The notes beneath the pieces were generated by a model. It was not told the DNA's origin. It searched no databases and saw nothing but the letters and a program-made list of their open reading frames with translations. A program made the translations under genes and the position numbers. From NCBI GenBank assembly GCA_963682025.1, contig OY821517.1:54272716-54336715 (forward strand): a DNA stretch of 64,000 nt. The letters run 5' to 3'. This DNA comes from Cordilura impudica (Eukaryota; Arthropoda; Insecta; Diptera; Scathophagidae). Positions 21,966 to 33,511 of this stretch are shown in pieces; within the stretch, counting starts at the first letter, position 1; the number at the start of each line of letters is the position of its first letter.

Positions 21966-22399
21966 TATATGTATACAACCGAACGAAAACAAAATACTCA
22001 CCAAGGAGTAAAAGTAAGCAAAAATTTCATTCTGTCTTAAGAAAACTTTTCAACAAAGCAGGTTTATGTCGCTTTACCTTTCGATATTCGCAAATTGTTT
22101 TTTTTTAAACAGGTACACTGAGAATATTTACAGTAACGGACTATTTTTTTAAATAGATTTTTTAATATAAATAACGTAATCATGTGGGATGAAGAATGGG
22201 ATAGTATTTTTTTCTTTTTTTAAATGTACTAAATGAAGCGAAATGCATGGTGTGTAACCACCCAATTCTGAAATTTATTTATATTTTGATATTTTTATTT
22301 TTGTTTTTTTTAAAGAGATGATTACTTACTGATTTGATTTAATTAATCTTAAACTTACTTTATTAAAACTCTTTCTTTTCTTATGCATATGAGTTTTGA
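21966..22399. other. Unassigned AT-rich stretch
   Basis: Apart from long T runs I see no repeat copy, splice-flanked open segment or other feature here. Confidence 0.35.
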
Positions 22400-23335
22400 A
22401 TCTCTACGTGGCTGTGCGTGACTTTGCGTGCCTATTTTAAAATTAATATTTGGTCACAACAAGTCTATGGACAAAGTTTCAGATCGATCGGATGAGGGAA
22501 GTGAGGTTTTAATTTCTCCGTGACTGTGCGTGACTATGCGTGATGTGCGAGACTATGCCAAAGTTAATCTTCTTTCACAGCAAGTCTATCGACCAAATTT
22601 CAGATTAATTGGATGAGGGGTTATCCGTTCTAAATCTCTCCGTGACTGTGCGTGACTAAGTCAAAGTTAATCTTTTTTACAGCAAGTGTATGGACCACAA
22701 CAAGTCTATGGAAAAAGTTTCTGATCGATCGGATGAGGGGAAATGGGTTTTAAATCACTCCGTGACGGTGCGTGACTGTGCGTGACTATGTTAAAGTTAA
22801 CCTTTTTTCACAGCAAGGCTATCGACGAAGTTTTAGATTGATTGGATAAGGGAAATCCGTTTTAAATCTCTCCGTGACTATGCGTGACTGTGCGTGACTG
22901 TGCGTGGCTATGTCGAAATTAATCTTTCTTTACAGCAAGTATATCCACCAAGTTTCAGATCGACGAATGAGGGGAAATGGGTTTTAAATCACTCCGTGAC
23001 TGTGCGTGACTATGCGTGACTGTGCGTGACTATGTCAAAGTTAATCTTTTTCACAGCAAGTCTATCGACCAAGTTTCAGATTGATTGGATGAGGGGAAAT
23101 CTGTTTTAAATCTCTCCGTGACTGTGCGTGACCATGCGTGACTTTGCATAACTAAGTCAAAGTTAATTTTTTTTCACAGCAAGTACATGGACTAAGTTTC
23201 AGATCGATCGGATATGGGGTTTGAATCACCCTGTGACTGTGCGTGACTATGTCAAAGTTAATCTGCAGTCACAGCAAGGCTATGGACCAAGTTTCAGATC
23301 AATTGGATAAGGCGGAATGGGGTTGCCCCACGACA
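22400..23335 (+). repeat. Degenerate tandem array, about 120-bp unit with GTGCGTGACT
   Basis: Some eight units of roughly 105-140 bp follow each other. Each has the order: CTCCGTGACTGTGCGTGACT (with 1-4 copies of the 11-mer TGTGCGTGACT or TATGCGTGACT), CAAAGTTAATCTTTTT, CACAGCAAGTCTAT, CCAAGTTTCAGATCGAT, GGATGAGGGGAAAT. It ends with GACAGACAGACATAGAGTAC. It is a minisatellite within a satellite-like array; no protein frame persists. A single diverged inverse unit is at 59570-59780. Confidence 0.8.
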
Positions 23336-24296
23336 GACAGACATAGAGTACGAGTTAAAAGAAAGAGTTTAAAAAAGATTAAATTTCCTTTACATTTTGT
23401 TTTATATTTTCAAAACGTAAGACTTAAAATTTTAAAACAACAAAATATATTTAAAATTTTCCAATATTCATCGTGAATTCAACCATTTTCCCTTTTATTT
23501 ATTTATATTAACATTCATATAACACCTACACAAACCAATTCAATATCGGCATTGTGTTACAACCATAGATTTCGATCAGTGTATGTAATACAACTAACAC
23601 ATGCTCATAAACACTGCTACTAACTCATTCCTCTCGATGGCCAGCATTGGTCTAGACCGATGTTGTTTTTTTTTTTTTACAACACAAATCGAGCATTTGC
23701 TGTCGTTGTTGTGGCATGTGGTCTATTTCAGCTAATCGTATTTTTTGTAGTCGCTGGGTTTTCGCTCCCTCCAGTTTTACTGTCGCTGACTGACTGACAA
23801 CGACAGCAATTATAAGCTGTAAAAAAAGTGAAACATAATTATGTTTCTTTATGAGTTTATGTTTTAATTAACGTCAGCGAAAAGATTTTTACAGTTCAAA
23901 ATGTTGTTGAACTGATGTGATATTTTTAGCAGCAAGAATGACCTGTAAGCCATAGAATTAAAAAAATTAAATATGTAAAATATTTATAAATACAGACATA
24001 AAAATGCTATGAGTTTTATATAAAAAAATATAATATACATATTTATATTTCTAAAGAGTTCTTGTTTCTACCCTAAAGGAGGATGAACGATGCCCAGTGG
24101 CGCCATTTGAGTTTTTTCGTTGCAAAAATCACAACCTTTGAATCAATTGAGATAAACAAATAAGTGTAACAGGCTTAATTATATATATTATTTAAAATAA
24201 TATTCATTCAAATGTAAAAAAATATTATTGAAAATGTGTATACCGTGGGCTTTTTACATTTATTTTTATTTTTAACTGCCACCAGGGGGCGTTTTA
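23336..24296. other. No recognised gene
   Basis: AT-rich DNA. A slightly more complex segment (about 23640-23820) contains a CGACAGCAATT-type stretch and TGACTGACTGAC. Around 24240-24300 the sequence GCCACCAGGGGGCG precedes the Copia fossil and may be part of its leader or LTR, but no LTR pair was found. Confidence 0.3.
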
Positions 24297-25072
24297 GTGC
24301 ATTTTTGTGGATTTCTGATAATCGTAAAAATTTTAAACAATTTATCTTTCGTCCCTCGTAATGAACAAAATATAGCAGGATTAATAGATTACCTCCTTAA
24401 TGAAGAATCTGTGTTGAATCTCCGTTCAAATGAAGTTACAGAAAATCATACCCAAATACGGTATATTCCATATGAAAAAACAAAAACAACAAAACACACA
24501 TAAAAGAAATGGCAAATGCAATTATTATCATAAACAAGGTCATTGGACAAGAGAAAATAAAACAACGAATGGACTTGACTCGCTAGTTTTAAGAAGGAAA
24601 CGTCAAACAGCAGAAGAGCACATTTATTTGTTTTACATTCAAATAACAACAAAAATAGATTTAAAAATATTTTTTATGCAGATTCAAGTGCAACCGACCA
24701 CATGTGTTCGGAGGAGTTTAAATTTTTTTCTAAATTTGAACATGGTACGTGTCAAGTAAGAGTTGATGACGGTTAAACGTTGTTTATGCTGGAGATTTTG
24801 ATGTAAAGGGTTGAGTGGAGTACGTGCATATGGTGTTGTTCATACTATTGAAGATGCTTCACTAGTTCCCGACTTGGATAGAAAAGAAATGAAAAGAATA
24901 TGAAGTTAATATTTGAAGAAGGTGCTGACCGTTTATGCTTTTTGAAAGGCGATAAAATTGTCAAGGCATTATTGAATACTGCGTCCGCGGAATCTATTTG
25001 GCATGAAATTTTAGGACATGTAAACTTTAAAACCGTACAAGAAATGAATAATAAAAATGTTTTTGCAGATTT
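24297..25072 (+). pseudogene. Ty1/Copia gag-protease fossil, 5' part
   Basis: In broken frames this contains a gag zinc knuckle with one cysteine lost (CNYYHKQGHWTREN), the protease signature DSSATDHMC (usually DSGATDHM), and a gag-pre-integrase stretch ESIWHEILGHVNFK with the first residues of the integrase HHCC finger. Several stops and frameshifts interrupt it. Coding stops at 25072, where a LINE is inserted, and resumes at 29042. The domain order gag, PR, IN before RT is diagnostic of Copia. Confidence 0.8.
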
Positions 25073-25258
25073 TTTTTTTTTTTTTTTTAATAATTCTTTA
25101 TTTGCAATCTATTTAACAATAATAAGCAAGTTAGTTAAAAATTAATAATTACATAAGTTTTAATCTCCACTGAGGTTAAAACGTTCATAAATACGTACAT
25201 AATGTACGAGTATAACATATATAAAACTTGAATCTATGTATTTACATATTTACAATTA

Positions 25259-27931
25259 TTATTGTCTAAAAGGTAGATCTAAAATGTGGTGTCTTTTAAG
25301 TCTATTTACCTCTTCACTGTCATCTAGTAGGCTAATAGCGAGTGGGTTTGAGTGATTGCTCAGTCTTTCAAGATACCTAGAGCTAAAGCTTTTAATTTCA
25401 TCTTTTATTTTTGGTATGTGTAAGTCTTTATGAATGTTATTATTGGTTATAAACCAGGGAGCATTAACAATCATTCTAAGGGTTTTAGATTGGTAGCGTT
25501 GTAGAATTTCAACATTGGAGTTGCTTGCAGTACCCCAAAGCTGAATTCCATATGTCCATACAGGTTTTAAAATGGTTTTATATAGCAGAACTTTATTTTC
25601 AACGCTCAGCTCTGAGTTTTGACACAACAACCAATACATGCGCCTTGTTTTTAATTGTAAGTGGTTTCTTTTAGCCGTTATATGATTCTTCCATGTCAGC
25701 CTTCTATCTATATGCATTCCTAGGTATTTGACACATTCTGATTTTGGAATTATTTCCTCATTTAGATAACTTTGGGGACAGTCACCTTTCCTTAGTGCAA
25801 ATGTAATGTGCGTGGACTTTTCAGCATTTACACATATGTTCCATTTTTTTTAGCCAATTCGAGATAGTATTAAGATGATTTTGGACCCGATTCGAAGCTT
25901 TCGCTTTACAGTCATCACTTGCCATTAGAGCTGTGTCATCCGCATATGTTGCAACTACTACGTCGTCATCAACTGGCATATCTGAGGTGTAAATCGTATA
26001 GAGCACAGGACCAAGGACACTACCTTGTGGAACTCCTGCCTTTATGTCACAAATATCCGAAACTTCATTGTTTGTTTTAACATAAAAATAACGATTTTGT
26101 AAATATGATTTGAGTACTAAAAAAAAACGTGCAGGGAGATATTGTTTTAGCTTGAAGAGAAGACCTGAATGCAATACCCTATCGAAAGCTTGCTTGACAT
26201 CCAAGAATATAGCAGAACAGAACTGTTTCTTTTCTAACGCATTTCTAACAACATTTACAACTCGATGGCATTGTTCCGGTGTTCCATGTTTATACCGAAA
26301 TCCAAACTGATATTCAGGTATAATATTTTGCTTATCTAAAATTGGCTGTAATCTTCGTAACAAGAGTCTTTCAAAAACTTTTGCGAAGGTAGACAAAAGA
26401 CTTATTGGTCTATAAGACTTAATATCATGTTCTGGCTTACTTGGTTTTGGCAGCATCCTTATTTCAGCACATTTCCATTGTTCAGGAAAGTGGTTCAGTC
26501 TCAAAATTGAATTGTAGATTAGAGTTAATAAAATTATAGCTTTTTTAGGCAGAGATTTTATATCTTTGGCGCAAATTTTATCGAAACCTGGTGATTTTTT
26601 ATTATTAAGCTTAGATATTTCTAGTTTCACTTCATTGGGAGAAATATGTTTGATGGGAAAATCTAATTGACATGGGCTGTCGAGAAACGTGGATACCATT
26701 GTTTCGTCTTCCGTGTTATTTAATGAAAAGGGCTGAAAAGTAGATTCTAAGTATTGCGAAAACGTATTGGCTTTACTGGAATCGGATTTGTACCACAAAC
26801 CATTTGTGTCTTTTATGGGCACGATTCTTTCTATTAGCCTTTTTAAGTATTTTGTAGCATTCCACAGATTATGCTTGTTAGTTTTTGAAGTGTTTAAGTT
26901 TTTTAAATAATTGCTGAGTTGTTCGCTTTTGTAGTCAGCTAAACGTTGTTTTAGTTCATTCGTTGCCCGATTTAAATTGGTTTTATCCACAGTATTTCTG
27001 GTGTGTTTCCAGATTCTCCTTAATCTTCTTTTATTTATTATAAGATCCTTAATTTCCGCTGAAACTAGTACCTTATTTCGATTACTTGTTTGCGAATTAG
27101 TTGGTGTTGACACAAAAGCTGCTTCATGAATTAGGTTCGTAAAATCTTCAACAGTATGCTCAAGTTCCGTTCCATCTTTTATTCGAATATTTAGACTAAT
27201 ATTTTCTTCTAACCAATATTGGAACGAGTTTAAATTAGTTCTAGGAGAAATCACTTTATAAGTTCCATCAGCAGATAAGTTTGTACTATAGTTAAGTATA
27301 AGTGGTGAATGATCCGAACTTAACTCATCTGTATCCAGAATATCTAAAAGATATCTAGGAATACCGGAATAAACTATGAAATCCAATAAATCTGGAATTT
27401 TTTGGGGGTCAGCCTCCCTGTAGAAAGCACTGAAAACTTATTATTTGTTATACTTTTATAAAGTTCTTTGCCTTTAGGATTTTCAATTCTTGAGCCCCAC
27501 CATAGATGTTTGGCGTTAAAATCTCCTCCGACGATGAATTTATCTCCAAGTTTAAGAAAAAAATTGTCAAAATCATTGCATTTTATGTTATGCCTAGGAG
27601 GAAAGTAAACAGAATAAATTGATACATTACTATTGTCACATTTAATTTGGATTCCCGCAGCTTGAAGATGAGGTTTGATATAATTGTCGAGTGTGGAGTA
27701 TTTTAAAGAGGATTTAACTAGAATTGCAGAACCACCATGAGCCCTATTTCCGGGATGGTTACATGAAATTAGATCATACCCTTTTATTTTAAAATAAGTT
27801 TTGTCAGTAAAATGAGTCTCAGATATAAGAAATATATCGATGTGATGTAGTTGCATAAATATTTCAGTTTCCCCTATGTGATTTGAAAGGCCGTTGGCAT
27901 TCCATATTGCAATACGTAAATTTATTTGCAT
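25259..27931 (-). pseudogene. LINE ORF2: endonuclease and reverse transcriptase
   Basis: Starts at 27931 (MQINLRIAIWNANGLS), which is the apurinic-type endonuclease domain; ISETHF, GGDFNAKHLWWG and the later LSSDHSP are its catalytic motifs. The reverse transcriptase follows with KSPGFDKI, YRPISLLST, FLDVKQAFDRV, GVPQGSVLGP and the catalytic ATYADDTALMA. A C-terminal region follows MHIDRRLTWKNHI. Frameshifts near 27385 and 25830 split it into three frames. It has no RNase H, and the layout fits the Jockey clade. It would nick DNA and copy its RNA at the cut site. Confidence 0.85.
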
Positions 27932-28990
27932 AATTTAGAAATAAGCATTGTAATCATATTAAGCAGGTTTGCTAACATGGCTTCAATTCTATCCATTGAA
28001 TTATTGTTGGTACTACCACTGTTATTATTATTTTGATTTGAATTTCTTAATGCTTCAGAATAAGTTTCATTGTTGGCGAATTGGTTCGTATTTGTGAAGG
28101 TGTTATTATTTATATTATTTAATTGCGGAAAAGCATTAGGATCCGTAGAAAATTTGTAAGATTGACGATTGTTTTGGGAGTAGTACCCTTGGTTGGATCT
28201 TCTTTGAGAAATTTTTTTTGTATATTTGGCAACCTCTGTAGTTGGCCGTATGATCTTTCAAGCAGTTGGCACAACGAGCTGGCGAATTAATGTCTTTACT
28301 GCATTCAGTTGTTGGGTGATTAAGTCCACATTTAACACAGTTAAATGGCCTCTTACAGTAGGTTTTTGTATGTCCGAAAAGTTGACATCTATGACATTAT
28401 ACAATTTCAACAGTTTTCCTAGGTGCCTCTGCAGAAATTATAGCGTGATTAATATGTTTTATATTAAAAATCTCTTTGTTGTTAGGGTTGGGTTCCAGGT
28501 CAATATAAAACATTGGAAGAGGTTCCTTGGTTAGTTTACTTTGGATATTGGTAACATTACGTACTTGATGACCCAAAAGGATTAATTCAGCTTTTATGTC
28601 TGTAATAGGAGTAGAGTGGTGAAGCCCTTTTATTACTACCCTAAAGGAGCGTTCTTGTTTAAGCTGAAATGTGTGAAAGCCTATACTACGGCCTTCTAAA
28701 TGCTTAACTATTTTTCTATATGAATCAATTGTCTTTACCATAAGCCTAATCTGATTATTTTTTAAGCACTTATAGTTAAATTCTTCATTAGGTATAACAG
28801 TAGAAATATCACTTATCATTTTTTTTTATGTCTATGACATCAGGGATGTATATAGGTGGTAGTTTTAGTGTTGATACAGCTTCCTCTTCATCATTGCCAT
28901 CAACATCATTACAATCTTCGTCATCATCATTTTGTAACATTGCAAATTGGTTGCTGGTAGTTGGTTGATCATCGTTATGAACAATTGTTC
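27922..28990 (-). pseudogene. LINE ORF1 (Jockey gag-like, three zinc knuckles)
   Basis: From a D/E-rich start region (NDDDEDCNDVDGNDEEE) through a central PRE_C2HC-like domain (RSFRVVIKGLHHSTPITDIK), then three CCHC-type knuckles: CHRCQLFGHTKTYC, CVKCGLNHPTTEC and CANCLKDHTANYRGC. An Asn-rich tail ends in a TAA at 27924-27922. Lesions are a slip in an A run near 28820 and a stop before the first knuckle (VEIV, stop). The protein binds the LINE RNA. Its stop overlaps the ORF2 start, see the findings. Confidence 0.8.
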
Positions 28991-29041
28991 TGCGTTTGTT
29001 TTTGTATAATTAAGGACAACCAAATTGTTGTCGTTTTCTTG

Positions 29042-30160
29042 TTGCAGATTTAAAAATAAAATGTTCTCCAGGTGAAATTCCGTATTGTGAAGATTGTGCG
29101 TATGGCAAGCAACATCGTGAAAGCTTCCCTAAGTATGGCGCAAAACGAGCGACAAAATCAGGTGAAACGTTGCATGCAGATATTTGCCATCAATTGGAAA
29201 AGCTAATCGCTTTCTATTATATAAGGATGATTATTCAAGATATTTATTCTATTGTATATTTGTATACTGTATATTGAACATTAAGATCCATACAGCATCA
29301 GAAGTTTTAAATGGACGTACACCACATGAATTATGGTTTAACAAAAAAAAAAACCTTCAGTTGGCCACCTTAAAGTGTTTCGTAGCGCAGCTAACATACA
29401 CATACCAAAAGAACAACGCACCAAATGGCAGAAAAATTCAATAAAGGGAATGATGGTTGGTTACAAGCAAAATTTTTTTGTAGGATTGCAAATTAATATT
29501 GATCAACAGAAAAATAAGCTAAAAATTTTTAAACATGTTTATACTCAAAAAATTGTAAAACGTTTCAATCATTTTGATTGTTTTGCTGTCTCAGCACCTG
29601 CTGAGCCTGGTATTCAATATTTATAACAAAAGAAAACAAGAAAATCAAATTTCCCGTATCGCGAAGCAATCGAATCGTTAACGTATTTTATTGTAGTACA
29701 TTGTTAGAGTGTTAAGCAGATTCATTGAAAATCCTTCTACTGCTCATTGGTAAGGAGATAAACGGATTTTTAATTACTTTACAGGTACTGATGAATGAGG
29801 CATTTCTTTTGATATAGGATCTGGTTCGAAACAGCTGGTAATGTATTGTGACTCTGACTGGTCTGGCGATGTTAACACAATACGCAGTACCACAGGTTGG
29901 ATTGGTTTCATTAATGGAGGTTCAGTTGCATTGAGTTCAAGATAATAAAGCATTTCAACATGAAACAAACATCTTCAACAAAAATAATATGCGGAAATCA
30001 ACAAGCGATTACTCTTGTAAAGAGTCCTGAATCATCAAATAGAACAAAACATATCGACATACAATATTTTTATACTTACTACGATGATCAACGAGAAGGG
30101 GACATTGACGTATAGTATTTGGAGACATCTTAACAAAGGCCCTAACAAGTAAAATTTTCT
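29042..30160 (+). pseudogene. Ty1/Copia fossil, 3' part (integrase, RNase H)
   Basis: Resumes with the integrase finger (CEDCAYGKQHRESFP), then core pieces KDDYSRYLF and NGRTPHELWF, then IPKEQRTKWQKNSIKG of the integrase C-terminal part. The bulk of the reverse transcriptase is missing between about 29640 and 29690. The RNase H remains as YCDSDWSGDVN, STTGWIGF and, after 29970, the terminal KHIDIQYFY. Many stops. It is the other half of the fossil at 24297-25072. Confidence 0.8.
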
Positions 30161-30427
30161 AATTTTATTATATATTTCGGTTTTAAAGGCTGATAAATTT
30201 TGAGTTGAGAAAGCGATAGAAACACACAACAATAGTAAATTACAACTGAATAAAGTATATACATACTTTTTGAACTCTAACATACATCTAAAATATTAAT
30301 AGGCCAGGCGATTTCTTGTGACCGATGTAACTTTGTCAATTTTACCCCGACTTTGGCCAAATATACCTCATATGAAAGGCATTTCTTTTAGTTTTCCACC
30401 AGATTTGCAGATTTTTACATTTTTATT

Positions 30428-31871
30428 ATTATTATTTTTTTTAACCAACACTCAGAGGATTCCCCACAACTGCAGTGCATTGTGTTGATTTCAGGAAAAT
30501 AAGTTTTCAGTATGAAGAAAGAAGGGAGTAGTGTTTGTATTATATTTTATTTAATTTAAATTTTATTACATTATAACTGCCAGGAAAGATTAGTGCAGGG
30601 AGTTTATTCCACATACGGCTAGTTAGACTCATAAACAAATTTTTTCTGTAATGCGTTGTGCGGTCAACTGGACAGTAGACTGACTACAAACGGATGTAAT
30701 CTACTAGAGAAGGAGGTTGAGCGAACTGAAATTCGGGCACTTGGAATAAGTTCGCCAAGCTCAGTAGATCATTTCCCATGGAAGTATCTATAGAACAGTG
30801 CTACACAACTCACATTCCGACGATGCTCCAATGAGTCAATAGAGTTGGATATCCTAATGTCATTGATGAGCGCCAACGTTCTCCATTTCACACGGCGAGT
30901 AACTCCAAAAAGAGACTATGAAGCTCCTGCCCATATATGGGAATTGTATTCCTTTTTCGCTCGGATGCAAGTTGTATAGATTTTAAGGAGATCAGAGGGA
31001 GTGAAGTAACTTTTGCACCGTTTTAGAAAACCAAGACACTTGAATGCTTCTTTTGACACTTAAAAAACATGCTCGTTCCAACGAACATCATATTGAATTA
31101 TCATGCCTAAAACATCAAGAGTATCTGACTCCTCAATACCTATACAGCCATAAATACATATGACATTGTGGAATCCATGGCCCTATGGGTCAACATACAA
31201 CATTGAGTCTTCAGCGTATTAAAATCAACCCTATCCGCTTTACCCCACTCGAGAATTGTTAACAGGTCATTCATTCTCCGCCTTTTGCCCCTCAACCTCC
31301 AAGAGGCTTGTCCTACAATTAAAGGAAAATAAATGACAAATGCTGCTGTCATCAGCGAAAGAGTACATAGAATTAAAAGTTTTGCCAAGAATATCTTTCA
31401 GAAAGATGAGGAAAAGAGAACGAGAAAGAACGAAATCTTGGGGTACCCCTGTATTAAGCTGAAACTGATTAGATGCGAACCCATCAATAACAACACGTAT
31501 TGTGCGGTCTCTGAGAAAACTCGATATAAATCGAGAGAAGTCAATACCAATCCCAAATGCAATAAGCTTTGATATGAATGTACCATGCCACACGCGATCG
31601 AACGCCGTCGAAATCTCTAGAGCCACCAATATAATTTCAACAAAATTGTGAATGGATCGACTCCATTACTCAGACAAAAGAGCTAACAGATCCCCCGCAG
31701 ATAGATTTCTACCGAAGCCATACTGTCGATCATTAAGAAGTGAATTGGCCTCTAGGGAGTTGAAAAGATGGAAATTGATCATGCTCTCCATGGCCTATGA
31801 GAGCGCAGAGCAGATTGCAATTGAACGGTAATTGTCAGGATTAGTAGCCTCACCTTTTTTAGGGATTGGCT
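30428..31871 (-). mobile_element. LINE fragment with SINE-like 3' tail
   Basis: A 5'-truncated non-LTR element on the - strand. Its left end in reverse ends in a segment of about 90 bp very similar to the body of the SINE at 7.3 kb, followed by an A-rich tail. The coding part is at 31140-31865. It is inserted within an H1 copy. Confidence 0.7.
31140..31865 (-). pseudogene. LINE reverse transcriptase fragment
   Basis: Reading leftwards: PDNYRSIAICSALS, then NDRQYGFGRNLSAGDLLAL, LEISTAFDRVWHG, the degraded GVPQDFVLSRS (normally GVPQGSVLSP) and the catalytic SFADDSSICH. These are RT blocks 2 to 5 of a non-LTR element. Stops in the N-terminal part and a frame change after the YADD-type box make it dead. 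The clade is not resolved (I/R1/Jockey-like). Confidence 0.8.
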
Positions 31872-32109
31872 GGAGTTAAATGCATTTAAAGTTGAATTGA
31901 AAAATAATTATGGAAATAGGCCAATAACGCAATTGATAATTAAAAAGTTTTGAATTGTGAATTGCTAAAATAGATCAGCATACCTTTAGGGTCTTATAAA
32001 ATAATTTATTAAATTAAAAAATAAAATTTCCTAGAATTTGCACTCGCGTCGCGAGGGATGGGCTCTGCTAGTTCATATTCTTAGTTCTGACTTCTGAGGA
32101 ACTGAGATA

Positions 32110-32236
32110 TTTTTTCTATATTTACAATAGTAACAGAATACTTGAAAGATGAAAATATTAAAATTTTGAAATAACCACCGCAAAGCCCCGAACTCTCGCC
32201 GATTGAGAACGCTTGGGCAACTTTGAAACAACTTAC
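32110..32236 (+). pseudogene. Tc1/Tc3-family transposase remnant
   Basis: A frame gives EYLKDENIKILK, a stop in the place of the usual W, then PPQSPELSPIENAWATLKQL. This is the signature WPPQSPDLNPIENLW of Tc1-family transposases including the catalytic glutamate in PIEN. The frame reaches the TA where the mariner element is inserted and can be read on, in frame, from 33514. Confidence 0.75.
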
Positions 32237-33511
32237 GGGGGGTGTCCCAGAACTACCTAGCCTAACAAAGAAAAACAAAAATTTAGAAAAAAAAAAAAAA
32301 ATAACCATGGCCGAAAGCCTTAACCTTTTAAAGCTTAACTGTTAAATTAAATTTATTTTCTTTTCTCTTTTTGATTAGCGGCCATTAATAGTGGACGTTT
32401 CCAGCAAATTTTTAATATGGGGTAAATTGGTCATCGTTATGTCATTCAATATTTTTATTTAAAAGGTTTCAGTCCAATCGATATCAAAAGTGAACTGGAT
32501 TCTACTCTAGGGGAGTCTGCTCCGTCCTTTGCAACTGTGAAATATTGGGTTGCAAAGTTTAAAAGAGGCCGTATGAGATGCCAAGGTGAACCCCGCAGTG
32601 GTCGACCAAATGAGGTCACCACGCCAGAAGTGGTTAATAAAATCCACAAAATCATACTGGACGACCGTCGATTGAAAGTGCGCGAGGTAGCTGATTTGGC
32701 AGGCATCTCAAAAAGTGCTGTACATCGCATATTGACTGAAAATTTGGACATGAAAAAGCTGTGCGCACGATGGGTGTCGCGTTTACTCACAATCGACCAA
32801 CAACAACGTCGTGAGGATGTTTCGATGAATTGTTTAGCGATGTTTCGCAAAAATAAGGCCGAGTTTTTGCGCCGATTTATAACTATGGATGAAACTTGGG
32901 TTCATCATTTCACTCCTGAAATAAAAGAGCAGTCGAAACAATGGACCTATAGGGGAGAATCGGCTATGAAGTATCAAAAACAACTTTGTTGGCGGGAAAA
33001 GTTATGGCGTCCGTTTCTTGGGATGCGCGTGGGATAATTTTCATTGATTATCTTCAAAAAGGAAAAACCATCAACGGCGCGTATTATGCAAACCTGTTAC
33101 AGCGTTTGAGTGAAGAAATCAAAGACAAACGTCCGCATTTGGCGAAGAAGAAAGTGTTGTTTCATCAAGACAATACACCGGTTCACACATCTGCTATTGC
33201 CATGGCTAAAATTAATGAATTAAAGTTTGAATTGCTTCCTCACGCACCCTATTCACCAGATTTAGACCTTCAGATTATTTTCTACTTCCAAACTTGAAAA
33301 AATGGCTTGGTGGAAGAAGATTTGTTACAAATCAAGAGGTAGAGTCTGGAGTTGATGGCTATTTTGCAGAGTTCGATGGTTCTTACAATTGAACATCGCT
33401 GGGGAAAGTGTATCGCGCTAAAAGGGGAGACTATGTTGAGAAATAAAAATACATTTTTTAAAAATTTTTGTTTTTTCTTTGTTAGGCTAGGTAGTTGTGG
33501 GACACCCCTCG
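32236..33511 (+). mobile_element. mariner (DD34D) transposon
   Basis: The 1,276-bp element is flanked by TA (32234-35 and 33512-13). Inverted ends extend over 40 bp; the core GGGGTGTCCCA, then ACTACCTAGCCTAAC and AAAGAAAAA are the same on both sides. Size, TA target and transposase assign it to mariner. It is inserted into a Tc1-family relic. Confidence 0.9.
32417..33350 (+). pseudogene. mariner transposase, broken
   Basis: An ATG at 32417 is followed by a stop after two codons, then HRYVIQYFYLKGFSP, the helix-turn-helix region (LKVREVADLAGISKSAVHRI) and the catalytic domain. The aspartates are in MDETWVHHF (codon 32888), HQDNTPVHT (codon 33169) and, after a frameshift near 33268, SDYFLLPNL (codon 33273). 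A second frameshift is near 32986. The spacing fits DD34D. Three coding lesions; termini intact, so it could at most be moved by another source of enzyme. Confidence 0.85.

Larger units (their letters stand above)
25073..29041 (-). mobile_element. Jockey-type LINE inserted in the Copia fossil
   Basis: The element is about 3.97 kb, on the - strand, with a poly(A) tail (T run at 25071-25088) at the left and its 5' end at the right. The target duplication TTGCAGATTT is found at 25063-25072 and 29042-29051. ORF1 and ORF2 are both present with few lesions, which suggests a near full-length, fairly young insertion. Confidence 0.9.
30287..32071 (+). mobile_element. H1 Helitron-like element split by a LINE
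   Basis: The H1 5' half (starting TCTAAAATATTAATAGGC) is at 30287-30427. The 3' half, from TTAAATGCATTTAAAG through the palindrome to CTAG, is at 31872-32071. Between them is a 1.44-kb LINE fragment. Ignoring the insertion it is an ordinary H1 copy. The 3' hairpin has a G/C change, CTCGCGTCGCGAG, that keeps its pairing. Confidence 0.7.

Noticed and set aside
22400..23335. CRISPR-like or protein-repeat array with GTGCGTGACT
   Set aside because: The spacing sequence is itself repeated and stops occur in all frames; it is a degenerate satellite.
24297..30160. Copia LTR pair and a complete element
   Set aside because: No direct repeats flanking the fossil were found by eye and most of the reverse transcriptase is missing, so only broken coding parts are annotated.
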